DNA of 64,000 nucleotides from Cunninghamella blakesleeana (taxonomy: Eukaryota > Mucoromycota > Mucoromycetes > Mucorales > Cunninghamellaceae), in NCBI GenBank assembly GCA_017871115.1, contig JAFCIZ010000005.1, positions 5,449,501 through 5,513,500 of the forward strand, in the 5' to 3' direction. This document shows positions 52,568 to 62,598 of this stretch, in pieces (within the stretch, counting starts at the first letter, position 1; each line of letters opens with the position of its first letter). Both the position numbers and the translations under genes were made by a program. A model generated the notes under the pieces. That model was not told the origin of the DNA. It saw only the letters and a list, made by a program, of their open reading frames with translations, and did not search any database.

Positions 52568-53647
52568 ATTAAAGATTAATAAATAAGTAAATGAAATAAA
52601 AAAAGATGAAAAAAAAAATGAAAAGAATGAAAAAAAGGGTCGTTTAAATATTGAATTAAAAAAAAAAAAAAAAGTCGAAATTACGTGAGTTCCAATTTTT
52701 TTTTTTTTTATTTTTCCCTTATGAAACCAAGGTTAAGAATATAATTGCATTTAAAATCATACAAAAATAGCAAGTCTATTTTTGATATTAGATTTTTACC
52801 TTTTTATCTTTTTTTTCATGGTCCACATATATTCCAAACTTAAAATATTTTATACTTCTTTTAAGGATTAGCCTGTATATAGAAATAAAAAAACGTGTTT
52901 TTTTGGTTATTTTGTTTTTTTTTTTCGCTGTTTTTATGCAAACGAGTCAATTTAAAGTTTTTTTTTTTTTTTTCTTTAATCTTTTTCTTTTTATGTTACC
53001 CAAATGTTTATAACCGAAGATTGGATTTTTTTCTTTTTTTTTAAAAATATTAAAAATAAAAATATAGGCTATGTTATCTTTACTATGATCAATATAGTCT
53101 GGTTTTTTACAACATCTGATAAAAAAATTTCACCATGGTTTTAGAACTGAGTTTTTTCTATATATAAATAGGCCATTAAGGGGAAAAAAAAAAGAAAAGT
53201 TGATGATTAAGGGGAGGTTCAAGTGCAAAAAAAAAGCATGGAGCGAAAAACTAAAAACAAAATAATACAAAATAATAATAATAAAAAGAACATAAAGACT
53301 TTTTTGAAGATCTTAATTAGATTTTGTATCACAAAAAAATTACTTGTTACATGGTAATAATGTAATACAAAGGCAGTGTCGATTTTATTAATATGGTAAT
53401 TGGCTATTATACTACCCTTCTTTACTATCTATTTATCTAATAATCTTTTTAAAAATAAGAAGGAAAAAAAAAAAGCATATGTTATTAAAAAAGTTTATTC
53501 TATTAATATATATATATGTTTTATTTATTTTATTTTATTTTATTTTACCTATTATTTCTATTGCCAAGGTTTCACTCTTGTTATATATATATTTTAACAT
53601 TTTTATAAATAGAATGTATAACCCTGGTGATTGGTTAAACGTTTATA
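52568..53647. other. Intergenic region upstream of the deacetylase
   Basis: Deacetylase promoter side and HIBCH-A terminator side. Besides A/T runs it holds two exact ATTAAGGGGA decamers and a TATA-like element, listed separately. Confidence 0.55.
53158..53215. promoter_or_regulatory. TATA-like element with paired STRE-like ATTAAGGGGA motifs
   Basis: CTATATATAAATA at 53158-53170 is followed by ATTAAGGGGA at 53175-53184 and again at 53206-53215, 31 bp apart. AGGGG is the core of the fungal stress-response element. On the minus strand the order (two CCCCT sites, then TATTTATA) would suit a promoter driving the deacetylase through a long leader. On the plus strand only a 39-codon frame follows. 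Confidence 0.4.
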
Positions 53648-56018
53648 TTAATTTGAAAGAGTTCTTTTTTTATATCGATTCCACACGTCTGTTACTTTTT
53701 CTAGAACTCCGAATTTATTTTTCCTTTCTAGTTGATAATGTTCAATAGTTTGTTTTAACGTCCAGGTAGGCTGTTGTTGAATCACCTGTTGAATTTCTTT
53801 TTCGCTTGGTAATGAAAAATGTTGATAAGGATGTTGATGATAATTGATATCGTTTAAAAATTGAATTGGATGTTTTGCTGGTGTATCAAAGTATTCCTTT
53901 TTCAATTGTTGATCATCTATTTCTGATAATGTTCTAGGTTTCCATTCTGGTTGTTTCTTTAGTACAAGATGTGAAATAACCCCTTCTATAAAATCATGTC
54001 CTTCCTATTTTCCCAGATCATTTGGAATGAAATATATATATATATATGTAAAAAAAGTAAGAATAAAGATAAATAAATAAATAATTATGTGCATTGAAAA
54101 TTAAAAAAAAAAAAAAGTAATATGCACTTACAATACATTTTTGCCACAAATAATACTCCATGGCTAAACAATCAGCGATTCCCATATGAGCTCCTAAACG
54201 GAGATGTTGAAGTGTAATTTTAACCGAAGTAGGTGATCTTGTTAGGATAGTGTCTCGTGCTTGTTTAGCAAATAAAGATCCATCTTTTTCTAAAGCATCT
54301 ACGATTTCTTCTGCTGAATTGTATTTAAAGCATCTAATAAATTATAAAATAAATTATATATATATATAAATATATTAGGAAATGTATTTAACAATTTTAC
54401 ATCGTTATGATTAAATATTACCTATCAATAATTTCCCGGTTTTCACCACAAAGTGTATAATGTTGTTGGTTTTTATTTTCATCATCCATATGTTGAGTAG
54501 CAAATTCATTGATAACACTGTTGATTTGTTCGTGATCATCTGTATCTAGTTTAATTAATAAAGATTCAAGTTCATCAAGTTTAGAAGAAGGTACAAAATG
54601 ACTAGCAAGACCAGCATAACTATAAAATAAACAAAATTGATAAATAGATTGAATAAATGTGAATTAAATTTACAGCGTATTTCTTTCATATATATATATA
54701 TATTCAACTTACTATACATCATGGGATTTGATTGTTTGACCCGTCATAGCGAGATAAGTACCCAATTCACCATCTAATCTAGGAAAATAAAAACTAGCGC
54801 CCTGAAAATACATGTATATTAGTCCGTCAATGTCCCTTTATATAGTTTTACATTTTTTTTTGTTTTTTTTTTTTAAAAAAAATAATAATAATAGTAATAG
54901 TAATTTCACTTACAACATCTGGGAATAAACCTATAGCCGATTCTGGCATAGCAAATAGCGTATGCTCTGTAGCAATTCTAAAAGGCGTATTAATTGATAA
55001 CCCAGCCCCAGCACCAACTAATAGAATAGAATAATTTATATATACATTTATATATCAATGTATTTCCCTTTCTTTAATAGAATCATAAATATTATAAGAA
55101 TAGAAATAAATTAACTTAAACTTACTTGTCATCCCATCCATAACAGCAATATATGGCGTTTTCAAAGTTGAGATATAATGAAACATTTTAAATTCATAAT
55201 CCAAGATATCAATCACTACAGGATCCTTATTCTTGAGAAAATCCACAACAGCTACATGTAGTTTTATAATTGAAAGTATATTATATATATAAATAAATGT
55301 ACAGTAACCTATTTTATTTCCCTTTTTAACCTTTATCTATTACCTCTAACATCACCACCAGAGGAGAGAACTCGACGTTTGCCATGATTTGTACCTTTGA
55401 GAAAAATTAATTTGACATCTTCTGATTTTTCCCACGCCTTTCATTAATGAAAAAAAAATAAGTGAAATGTTCATTAATTTAATTATTTGGCATATTTTAA
55501 TATTATTTTGATATTGATACTATTTTATTACATACCTGTATATAAGGAAAAAAGGTCTTAACCATTTGTATATTCATAGCATTTAATTTATTAGGTCGAT
55601 TTAGAATGTATTGTCTTGATCTGCCAATTTCCTTTGTTAAAACTAAATTCTATAATTGGTAATCAAACATTATGTAAGATTTTTTATGTTAGTCTGTTTA
55701 TTTGACATTTTTCTTATATATATTCTTCTCATTATGTCATAGAATTTATACTTACTTCGTTGTCATTTTCTAAGGTTTTTTCTTGTTGTAAAGCAGTTTG
55801 TTGAAATCTTGGCAAAGAGGCAATATTCTATTGTATTAAATATATTGTATATTTTGTGTGAAAAAACATGACAATGGTAAATTGATTGTTTAAGCGACAA
55901 TAAATGGAAATATGAAAATAAAGTATTTACATTAATAAATTACCCTAACTGTAAAAGGTTGAATAGTTTTATACTGATGTTTTAAAACTGGGAAAGAAGA
56001 TCTTAAAGTTCTTAGCAT
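53648..56018 (-). CDS. HIBCH: 3-hydroxyisobutyryl-CoA hydrolase-like protein, copy A
   Basis: Enoyl-CoA hydratase superfamily; the HIBCH group hydrolyses 3-hydroxyisobutyryl-CoA in mitochondrial valine catabolism. Ten exons (minus): 56018-55944, 55827-55756, 55649-55536, 55437-55344, 55251-55126, 55017-54914, 54801-54713, 54619-54422, 54333-54132 and 54004-53648; 476 residues. The N-terminus is basic and Ser/Thr-rich, a likely mitochondrial presequence. Family motifs are [49 protein letters not shown] and, at the C-terminus, [10 protein letters not shown]. This is the downstream member of a tandem pair in the same orientation, and the exon map matches copy B except for one extra intron (54421-54334). 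Confidence 0.9.
54444..54790. repeat. Near-identical tract shared by HIBCH copies (copy A side)
   Basis: This stretch, covering most of exon 8, all of intron 7 and most of exon 7, matches 57171-57527 with only about four substitutions plus a TA-repeat length difference. The rest of the two genes is clearly more diverged. Confidence 0.88.
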
Positions 56019-56503
56019 GGTTTTGGATAATATCCTTTTTTTAAAAAAAAAGAAATTTGAAAAAGAAAATAAAAAATTAGTAGAAGAGAAGTTAAAAAAA
56101 AAAAGATAACCAAATAGTAGATAAAGAAAATTGAAATTCCGGTTGTTTATATTCCAAAAGCGTGTAGAAAAAAATGAAACTGCACAATGCTTTTTATTTT
56201 ATTTTATCCAAAACACTACTATTTAGATAATGGAAAGTTTATATAAATGAAAAATGATAAATAATTTCAATCTTTTTTATGGGGTTGAATGTATCCCAGA
56301 GCGTATGTAAATAATTTCTTCTACAAGGAAAACTATTTTCTGCTTCCATAAATTGTTCGTTACTATATTTTATTTTATTTGTAATAAATACAAAGTCATG
56401 AAGAATAAAAATAATAATTTTTTATCAAGTATAAATTCTAGTCTAATGTGTTATTAAAAATATTATAAGATGAATAATAAATATATAATAATAATAAACA
56501 ATT
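56019..56503. other. Spacer between HIBCH copies
   Basis: Copy A upstream region and copy B 3' end; 485 bp, AT-rich, with no visible similarity to the region upstream of copy B. Confidence 0.55.
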
Positions 56504-58736
56504 CTATATATTTTTATATCTATTCCAAACATCCGATACTTTTTCCTGAATACCAAATTTCATCTTCTGTTGATTATTAAAATGATGGATTATATCTTTT
56601 AATTGAAAATCAGGATGCTGTTGAATAGCAAATCGAATTTCTTTTTCAGATGGTAATGCAAAGTGTTGATGAGGATGCGTAAGATAATTTATGTCATTGA
56701 AAAATTTAATAGAGAATTTGGATGGTGTATCATAAAATTCTTTTACAAAAGTTTTATCATCTAATTCTGGTAATGTCCTGGGTTTCCATTCTGGTTGTTT
56801 TTTTAAGACAAGATGTGAAATTACGCCTTCTGTAAAATCATGTCCTAACTATTATTTTCATTAAAAAGATATATATATATATAAACGTATATATAAATAC
56901 ATCATCTCTTTTTTTTTCTTTTTCTTTTTTTTTAATAAAAAAGCACTTACAAGACATTTTTGCCATAATTGATGCTCCAAAGCTAAACAATCAGCAACAC
57001 CCATATCTCGACCCAATCTTAGATTTTTAAGAATGATTTTAACAGAAGTAGGTGATCTTGTTAGGATAGTGTCGCGAGTTTTCTTGGCAAAAGAAGATCC
57101 ATCTTTTTCTAAAGCATTTACAATTTCTTCTGCAGAATCATATTTAAAGCATCGATCAATAGTTTTACGTATTTCACCACAAAGTGTATAATGTTGTTGG
57201 TTTTTATTTTCATCATCCATATGTTGAGTAGCAAATTCATTGATAACACTATTGATTTTTTCATGATCATCTGTATCTAGTTTAATTAATAAAGATTCAA
57301 GTTCATCAAGTTTAGAAGAAGGTACAAAATGACTAGCAAGACCAGCATAACTATAAAATAAACAAAATTGATAAATAGATTGAATAAATATGAATTAAAT
57401 TTACAGCGTATTTCTTTCATATATATATATATATATATATTCAACTTACTATACATCATGGGATTTGATTGTTTGACCCGTCATAGCGAGATAAGTACCC
57501 AATTCACCATCTAATCTAGGAAAATAAAAGCAAGCGCCCTAAACATACATATATATCATTAGTCAATTAATATTCCTTTTTTATTTCCATTTATGTATTT
57601 ACAATTATCTATATATAAAATCACTTACAACATCTGGGAATAAACCTATAGCTGTTTCTGGCATAGCAAATACAGTATGCTCTGTAGCAATTCTAAAAGG
57701 TGTATTGATGGTTAAACCAGCTCCTGCACCCACTATTTAGTATAGAAATAGTATATATATATATATATAAGTATACATGATATCAATATATATGTTTATT
57801 ATTCGCATTTCTAATTTTTTTTTTTTTACTAACTCGTTATTCCATCAAGAACAGATATATAAGGTGTTTTTAATGTTTGAGCATAATGAAAAACTTTAAA
57901 TTGAAAATCTACCATGTCAAAAAGTCTTGGATCTTTATTTTTAATGTATTCTACTAGTGCTATAAATTTTAAAAATAAATAAAAATAAATATATTAATAT
58001 ATATATATAGACATAATTATATAAACTACCATTGAATAAATAATTATAAGTATCATATCATATATACATTTTTATATATATTACATTTTACATCACCACC
58101 AGCGGAAACAAGTCTACGTTCACCATAATTATTTCCTTTAAGAAAAATTAATTTGACATCCTTTGATTCTTCCCATTCCTAAAGATAAAAAAGACCCCAG
58201 CTGATAAGTATTTTCGTTTTTAACAATAAAAACATGTAATATTTCTATTTTCTTCTTATAACAAAGCCCCTTACTTTTATATGAGAAAAGTATTTTTCAA
58301 ACATTGAATAATTTATAGCATTCATTTTACTTGGTCTATTAAGGTATATATGTCTTGATCCATCTATTTCATTTATTAAAATTAAATCCTAAATAGGAAA
58401 TGAGTGTTATTTATTATTATTATTATTATTTTGACATATTTCATAAAAAAAATCTAATAAAAAAGTATTGGACTCACTTCTTTTTCTTCTGCTAAATAGG
58501 ATTCCTGTCTTAAACTTTTTTCTTGATACCTTGGTAAGGTAGCAAAATTCTATATGTATATGTAAATAAATATATAATTATAATAATAGAAATAAAAATT
58601 ATATGAACTCTAGTTGTTCGCGCAATATAAACAAAATACAAGTATATTTTAATAACAATACCTTGAAAAATATTGGTTTAGCATATTGGAATTGTTGTTT
58701 TAGAGTTGGTAAAGAAGATTTTAAAGATTTCAACAT
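56504..58736 (-). CDS. HIBCH: 3-hydroxyisobutyryl-CoA hydrolase-like protein, copy B
   Basis: Tandem paralogue of copy A. Nine exons (minus): 58736-58662, 58549-58478, 58388-58275, 58178-58085, 57959-57834, 57732-57629, 57538-57450, 57350-56951 and 56848-56504; 472 residues. Exons 1-7 have exactly the same lengths as in copy A. Exon 8 equals copy A exons 8+9 fused without the intron. Motifs: [37 protein letters not shown] and VSDVWNRYK. Two splice donors are non-standard for this window: GTGAGT after exon 2 and GTTAGT after exon 5. The frame is intact, so it is probably functional. Weaker residue conservation at the N-terminus suggests it is diverging. Confidence 0.9.
57171..57527. repeat. 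Near-identical tract shared by HIBCH copies (copy B side)
   Basis: Partner of the tract at 54444-54790, including the same intron 7 sequence and a longer TA repeat (57420-57440). Confidence 0.88.
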
Positions 58737-59083
58737 TGTTTTTCAATAATGATCTCTTGATTAGATTAATAAAAGAGAGCGAAAATGGAGAGAAAAGAAT
58801 AAAAGAGGTTGAGATAATAGAAGTTTGTTTGTTGGTAGCCAATCGGAGATGAAGTAATGAATTAAAATATTTAACCGCCATTATGATTACTAAGAGAATG
58901 TGTGAAAGAATAGATAATAGACATAAATCAATAAAATCTGAATAATAAAAATTACAATAATGTATATCAATATACATTTAAATAGCTAAACAAAAGATTA
59001 TGAATAAGTATTACCTTTTTTTGAAATGCCTTTTTGATCATAATTACATTTTTATTTATTTATTTATTTATTTATTATTATAA
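58737..59083. other. Intergenic region upstream of HIBCH copy B
   Basis: Copy B promoter side and BRAP2-like 3' side. A CCAAT motif on the plus strand (58839-58843, AGCCAATCGG) lies about 100 bp before the copy B start; a TTTA repeat lies near 59052-59075. Confidence 0.5.
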
Positions 59084-61316
59084 TTAACTTGATGATGATG
59101 CTGTTTCTTCAGTAGGGGCAATATCATTTTGTGATTCTAAAACTGCCATCAATTCCATACTTTTCTTTGTCAATAAATCTATATTTTGTTGCAAAGTATC
59201 TATATCTTTTTTCACCATAGCATTATTAGATGATAATGAAGCAGCTAGCTATAATTAATAAAGTAAAAAAAAAAAAAATAGAAATAGAATAAGTATAGAA
59301 TTTATTTTTTAGAGTATTCTTATTTGCATAAAATATCTATTATTATTATTATTATTATTATCACTGTTAATTTTACCTCTTTTTCTTCCAAATATTTACG
59401 TTTAGCTGATTCTGTTTTATCCTTCCAACTTTCAATTTTTTGTTCCAATTTTGAGACTTCTTTATGGTTTGAGCTCAATCTTTGAGCTGATTCATTATTT
59501 TCATCTGCCAACTTTTTATTATCAGATCGTATATTTTCTAAATCGTTTGTTGCTAATTTACATTGATCCGTTAACAATGATAGTTGTTCTATAACTTCCT
59601 TCATTCTATCTTCATAATATATTCTTTGTGAGTCTAATTGAGATGTTAACAAATATGAATATTCTAATGACATAGCATTTAATTTTCCCTAATCAGTTCC
59701 AAGAAATATATATAAAGAATAAAAATATAAATTTACGTTAGTATCAGTATATAAGTAGATATTACTTTATTTCATTTCATTTTATTTTATGTATTACTTG
59801 AGCCATTTCTGATAGTTCCCCTGTATTATCATCATTTTCATTTTGATTTATATGGCTAGGTAATTCCACCAATTTCCCATCTACTACATTTTGAATTAAA
59901 CGATGCACATATCTATATATAAGTATAATGATAATAAACATACATATATATGTATATATGATTAAATCAATATGATTATTATTATTATTATTTCTCTTTT
60001 CCTATGATATAAATCATGACATATTTAATTACATATATTTATGTATTTACCCATCGCTAGCATAATCCCAGACCCTTTGTGTTTCTATTTCTAAAGCATA
60101 TAAATGACTTGTTGATTGATAATGTTCTAATGCATGGCCTTGATTTTCTCTTCCGCAACCAATTTGTCCACAAACTAAACATATCCATAAATTATCAACA
60201 ATGCCACACGTTTGACATTGATTTGAAAACCCATCTTGAAAACTATTGGAGATATTATCTAACGAGAATGGTTCTTGTTGTTTTGGTGTACTTGTGCTAT
60301 CTGGCTGATTGCTATTTTGGGAATATCTACAAACTGGGCAACTAAATAACAATAGTAATCATAATAACAATAACAATCATATGATTAAATTTATATCTAT
60401 TTTATGCTATTTATTTTTTTATTTCATCTTTTAACAAAATAAAATAAGATTTACCTTTCACCACCCCATTTACTAATGCAATGAGCATGAAAAGTATGCT
60501 GGCATGATATGGTTAATAACCCGGTGATAGATTCATCCATATGTTCTAAACAAACAGGGCAATTATTTTCTTCATAACTTGAATGAAATATTAATGGTGA
60601 TATAAGTTTTGACTTGATAATAATAGATTTTAAATAAACCACTTGACATACTTCATCCTATAATTAATAAATAATAATAATAAACCATCTTGGTTTATTA
60701 CTATCCTTATTCTTATGTATTATATATTATTATTATTATTTTTAAAAGATACTATTTAATATTCTTATATTATTGGCACTTACTTCCATAGAACTAAATT
60801 TTCTATTATTATATTGTTTATAATAATCTTGGCCAGCTTTTTCATTACGAAAAGTCATAATCACCATATATGAATGTGGCGTAGCTTCACTATATTATTA
60901 TAAGTAATACCATAGATAAATAAAAAGAATAAATAAATAAAAAAGAGTTGGAAACAGGTAATAATAACACGTAGTTTGGTTTCATATTTATATATTTAAA
61001 AAAGTTACCGAAGGACACGATAGTGACTAACGAAAGGATCTGCAGGAGCCACGTAGTTTAAAAAGTCATGTATAGACATAAAAGATGGGATAGATTGGGT
61101 ACACAAAGTCAAAGTCATAGTCGTGGCGAGGTCAGATTGGTCAGTAGAGCTGATCAAGTGAATATTTTTATTATCTTCAACGATTTCAGACAAATGTTGA
61201 TAAACGTATAAAGTGGCGTTGTTGATATCTACATCTTTTTCTTCTTTTTGATCATTTTTATCAAGATGAATGATTCCAATAGGTGGTCCTCTTTTTCTAT
61301 ATTCATTAGCCGTCAT
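59084..61316 (-). CDS. BRAP2/Etp1-like RING and UBP zinc-finger ubiquitin ligase
   Basis: Orthologue candidate of human BRAP (BRCA1-associated protein 2) and yeast Etp1. Exons (minus) 61316-61009, 60889-60784, 60657-60455, 60341-60051, 59912-59798, 59688-59377 and 59248-59084; 499 residues. In order: an RRM-like BRAP2 domain at about 45-155 (SIPSFMSIHDFLNYVAP, YMVIMTFRN); a RING-H2 finger starting CPVCLEHM, with CQHTFHAHC and CPVC across intron 3; a UBP-type zinc finger (CQTCGIVDNLWICLVCG, GCGRENQGHALEHY); and a C-terminal coiled coil of about 180 residues ending in a Ser run. The domain order is diagnostic. The family is cytosolic, binds nuclear-localisation signals and ubiquitin, and modulates Ras/MAPK signalling in animals; a fungal role is inference. 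Confidence 0.94.
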
Positions 61317-61637
61317 ATTAAAAATATTATGGTAAATAAAAAAAAAAATAAGTGAGGGTGAAAAAAAAAAAAAGAGAGAGGGTGAAAAAAAAGCTCATAT
61401 GCTTAAAATAAAATTTTTAGCTGACTGACCTTTAACAAAAAAGGGAAGGAAGAAAAAAAATACACGCATGATCAAACTTTTAAAAGTCATATGGCCATTC
61501 TTTTTTTTTCCCTTTCCTTTTCCCTTTCCTTTTCCCTTTCCTTCTCTTTCCTTTTCTTTTTCCTTAACTTCTTCTTCTTTATTTTTTTTATAATCTATTA
61601 ATCTTTTTCTTTTATTTTTTTTTATTAAAAAAAAAAG
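61317..61637. promoter_or_regulatory. Divergent upstream region (BRAP2-like / orphan)
   Basis: Shared promoter of about 320 bp. Strongly strand-asymmetric: pyrimidine-rich on the plus strand from about 61500 to the ATG at 61638, with a 12-bp repeat listed separately. Confidence 0.5.
61510..61541. repeat. CCCTTTCCTTTT tandem repeat in a polypyrimidine tract
   Basis: 2.7 exact copies of a 12-bp unit inside a near-perfect pyrimidine run (about 61500-61565), just upstream of the orphan gene. Confidence 0.85.
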
Positions 61638-62598
61638 ATGACGAAGCGATCTCATAGTGATTACTTAACTGGTGATCATCATGAACAAGCTAACAAGATA
61701 AAACGGCCAAGTATTCGACGTCAACATAGTCTTGTATCTCGTTTTGAGTCGCTTCGTCGCCAATATTCAGAAAATGATTATTATGATCCTTATCAAAAAG
61801 AACAAGCTGCACAACAACAAGGAAAACGCAAATTGATGGATGATGATGAAGACTATCAAGGCAGTATGAATAATGAAGAATATAGAAGACCTACCAAAAG
61901 AAGAAAGTCAATTACTACAATGATAAAAAATGGTGTGATACAAGGTGTCCTTTTTGGCTCAGCAATGGCATTAACAGCCATTGATTACCTTCAAACCACA
62001 ACAACTCCTTTTATTAAAAGAAGACCCTCTTTTTTATCCATTGAAAATTTGAATACGAGTTCAAATAGTAATAATAATGATAATGGTAATAATAAACAAC
62101 AACAAGATTTTTGGATTAAACATCAACATGATCATCAACATAATAATAAAAAACAGCATTCTAAAAATGGATTCTCGTTATTTTATAATAAATTTATAAT
62201 GGATCAGCATCAACATCAAAAAAACATGCGTGGCCATGGCGTGGATTTTACTTATTTTCCTCGATCACCTACTTTTGGAAAAAGAATGGAAAAAACCGAA
62301 GAAATGATACGAAGCATATGTTTAGATCAACAAGATGCTTTGAATCAACATTTTTCGTTTACTTCCTTATTGAAAAAAGATGATCATTGTTGGGGTATTA
62401 TTGATAAAGATAATTATGGTGTTGATTTTACTGTAAGTATTATGTTTATATATACATATATTTACATTTTTATTAATAAATATATAAATATAACTTTATG
62501 TACGTATCATTTTTTTGCTTTATCAATAGTCAATGCCTCCACCCAAACCAAAACATTCTTTTAATTATTTACAAAAGCAAAAGAGTTTGTTTTTTTAA
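61638..62598 (+). CDS. Unrecognised basic, Asn/His-rich protein with one possible membrane segment
   Basis: Two exons, 61638-62432 and 62530-62598; 287 residues. Not recognised. The N-terminus is very basic with SRFESLRRQYSE-type repeats of Arg and Ser. RRPTKRRKS at about 80-90 looks like a nuclear-localisation or kinase-target motif. A hydrophobic stretch (GVIQGVLFGSAMAL, about 97-112) could be a single membrane or amphipathic segment. Asn- and His/Gln-rich low complexity follows. The C-terminal third (HGVDFTYFPRSPTFGKR, LDQQDAL, HCWGIID) looks more conserved and is probably the functional part. The last exon adds a PPPKPK motif and a basic end. The clean splice (ACT-GTAAGT...AATAG-TCA) and codon-like composition support a real gene. 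Confidence 0.75.

Noticed and set aside
53110..53136. ATGGTGAAATTTTTT on the minus strand, resembling the first codons of the deacetylase
   Set aside because: Hits a stop after nine codons and the following sequence shows no NodB similarity; probably chance rather than a decayed second copy.
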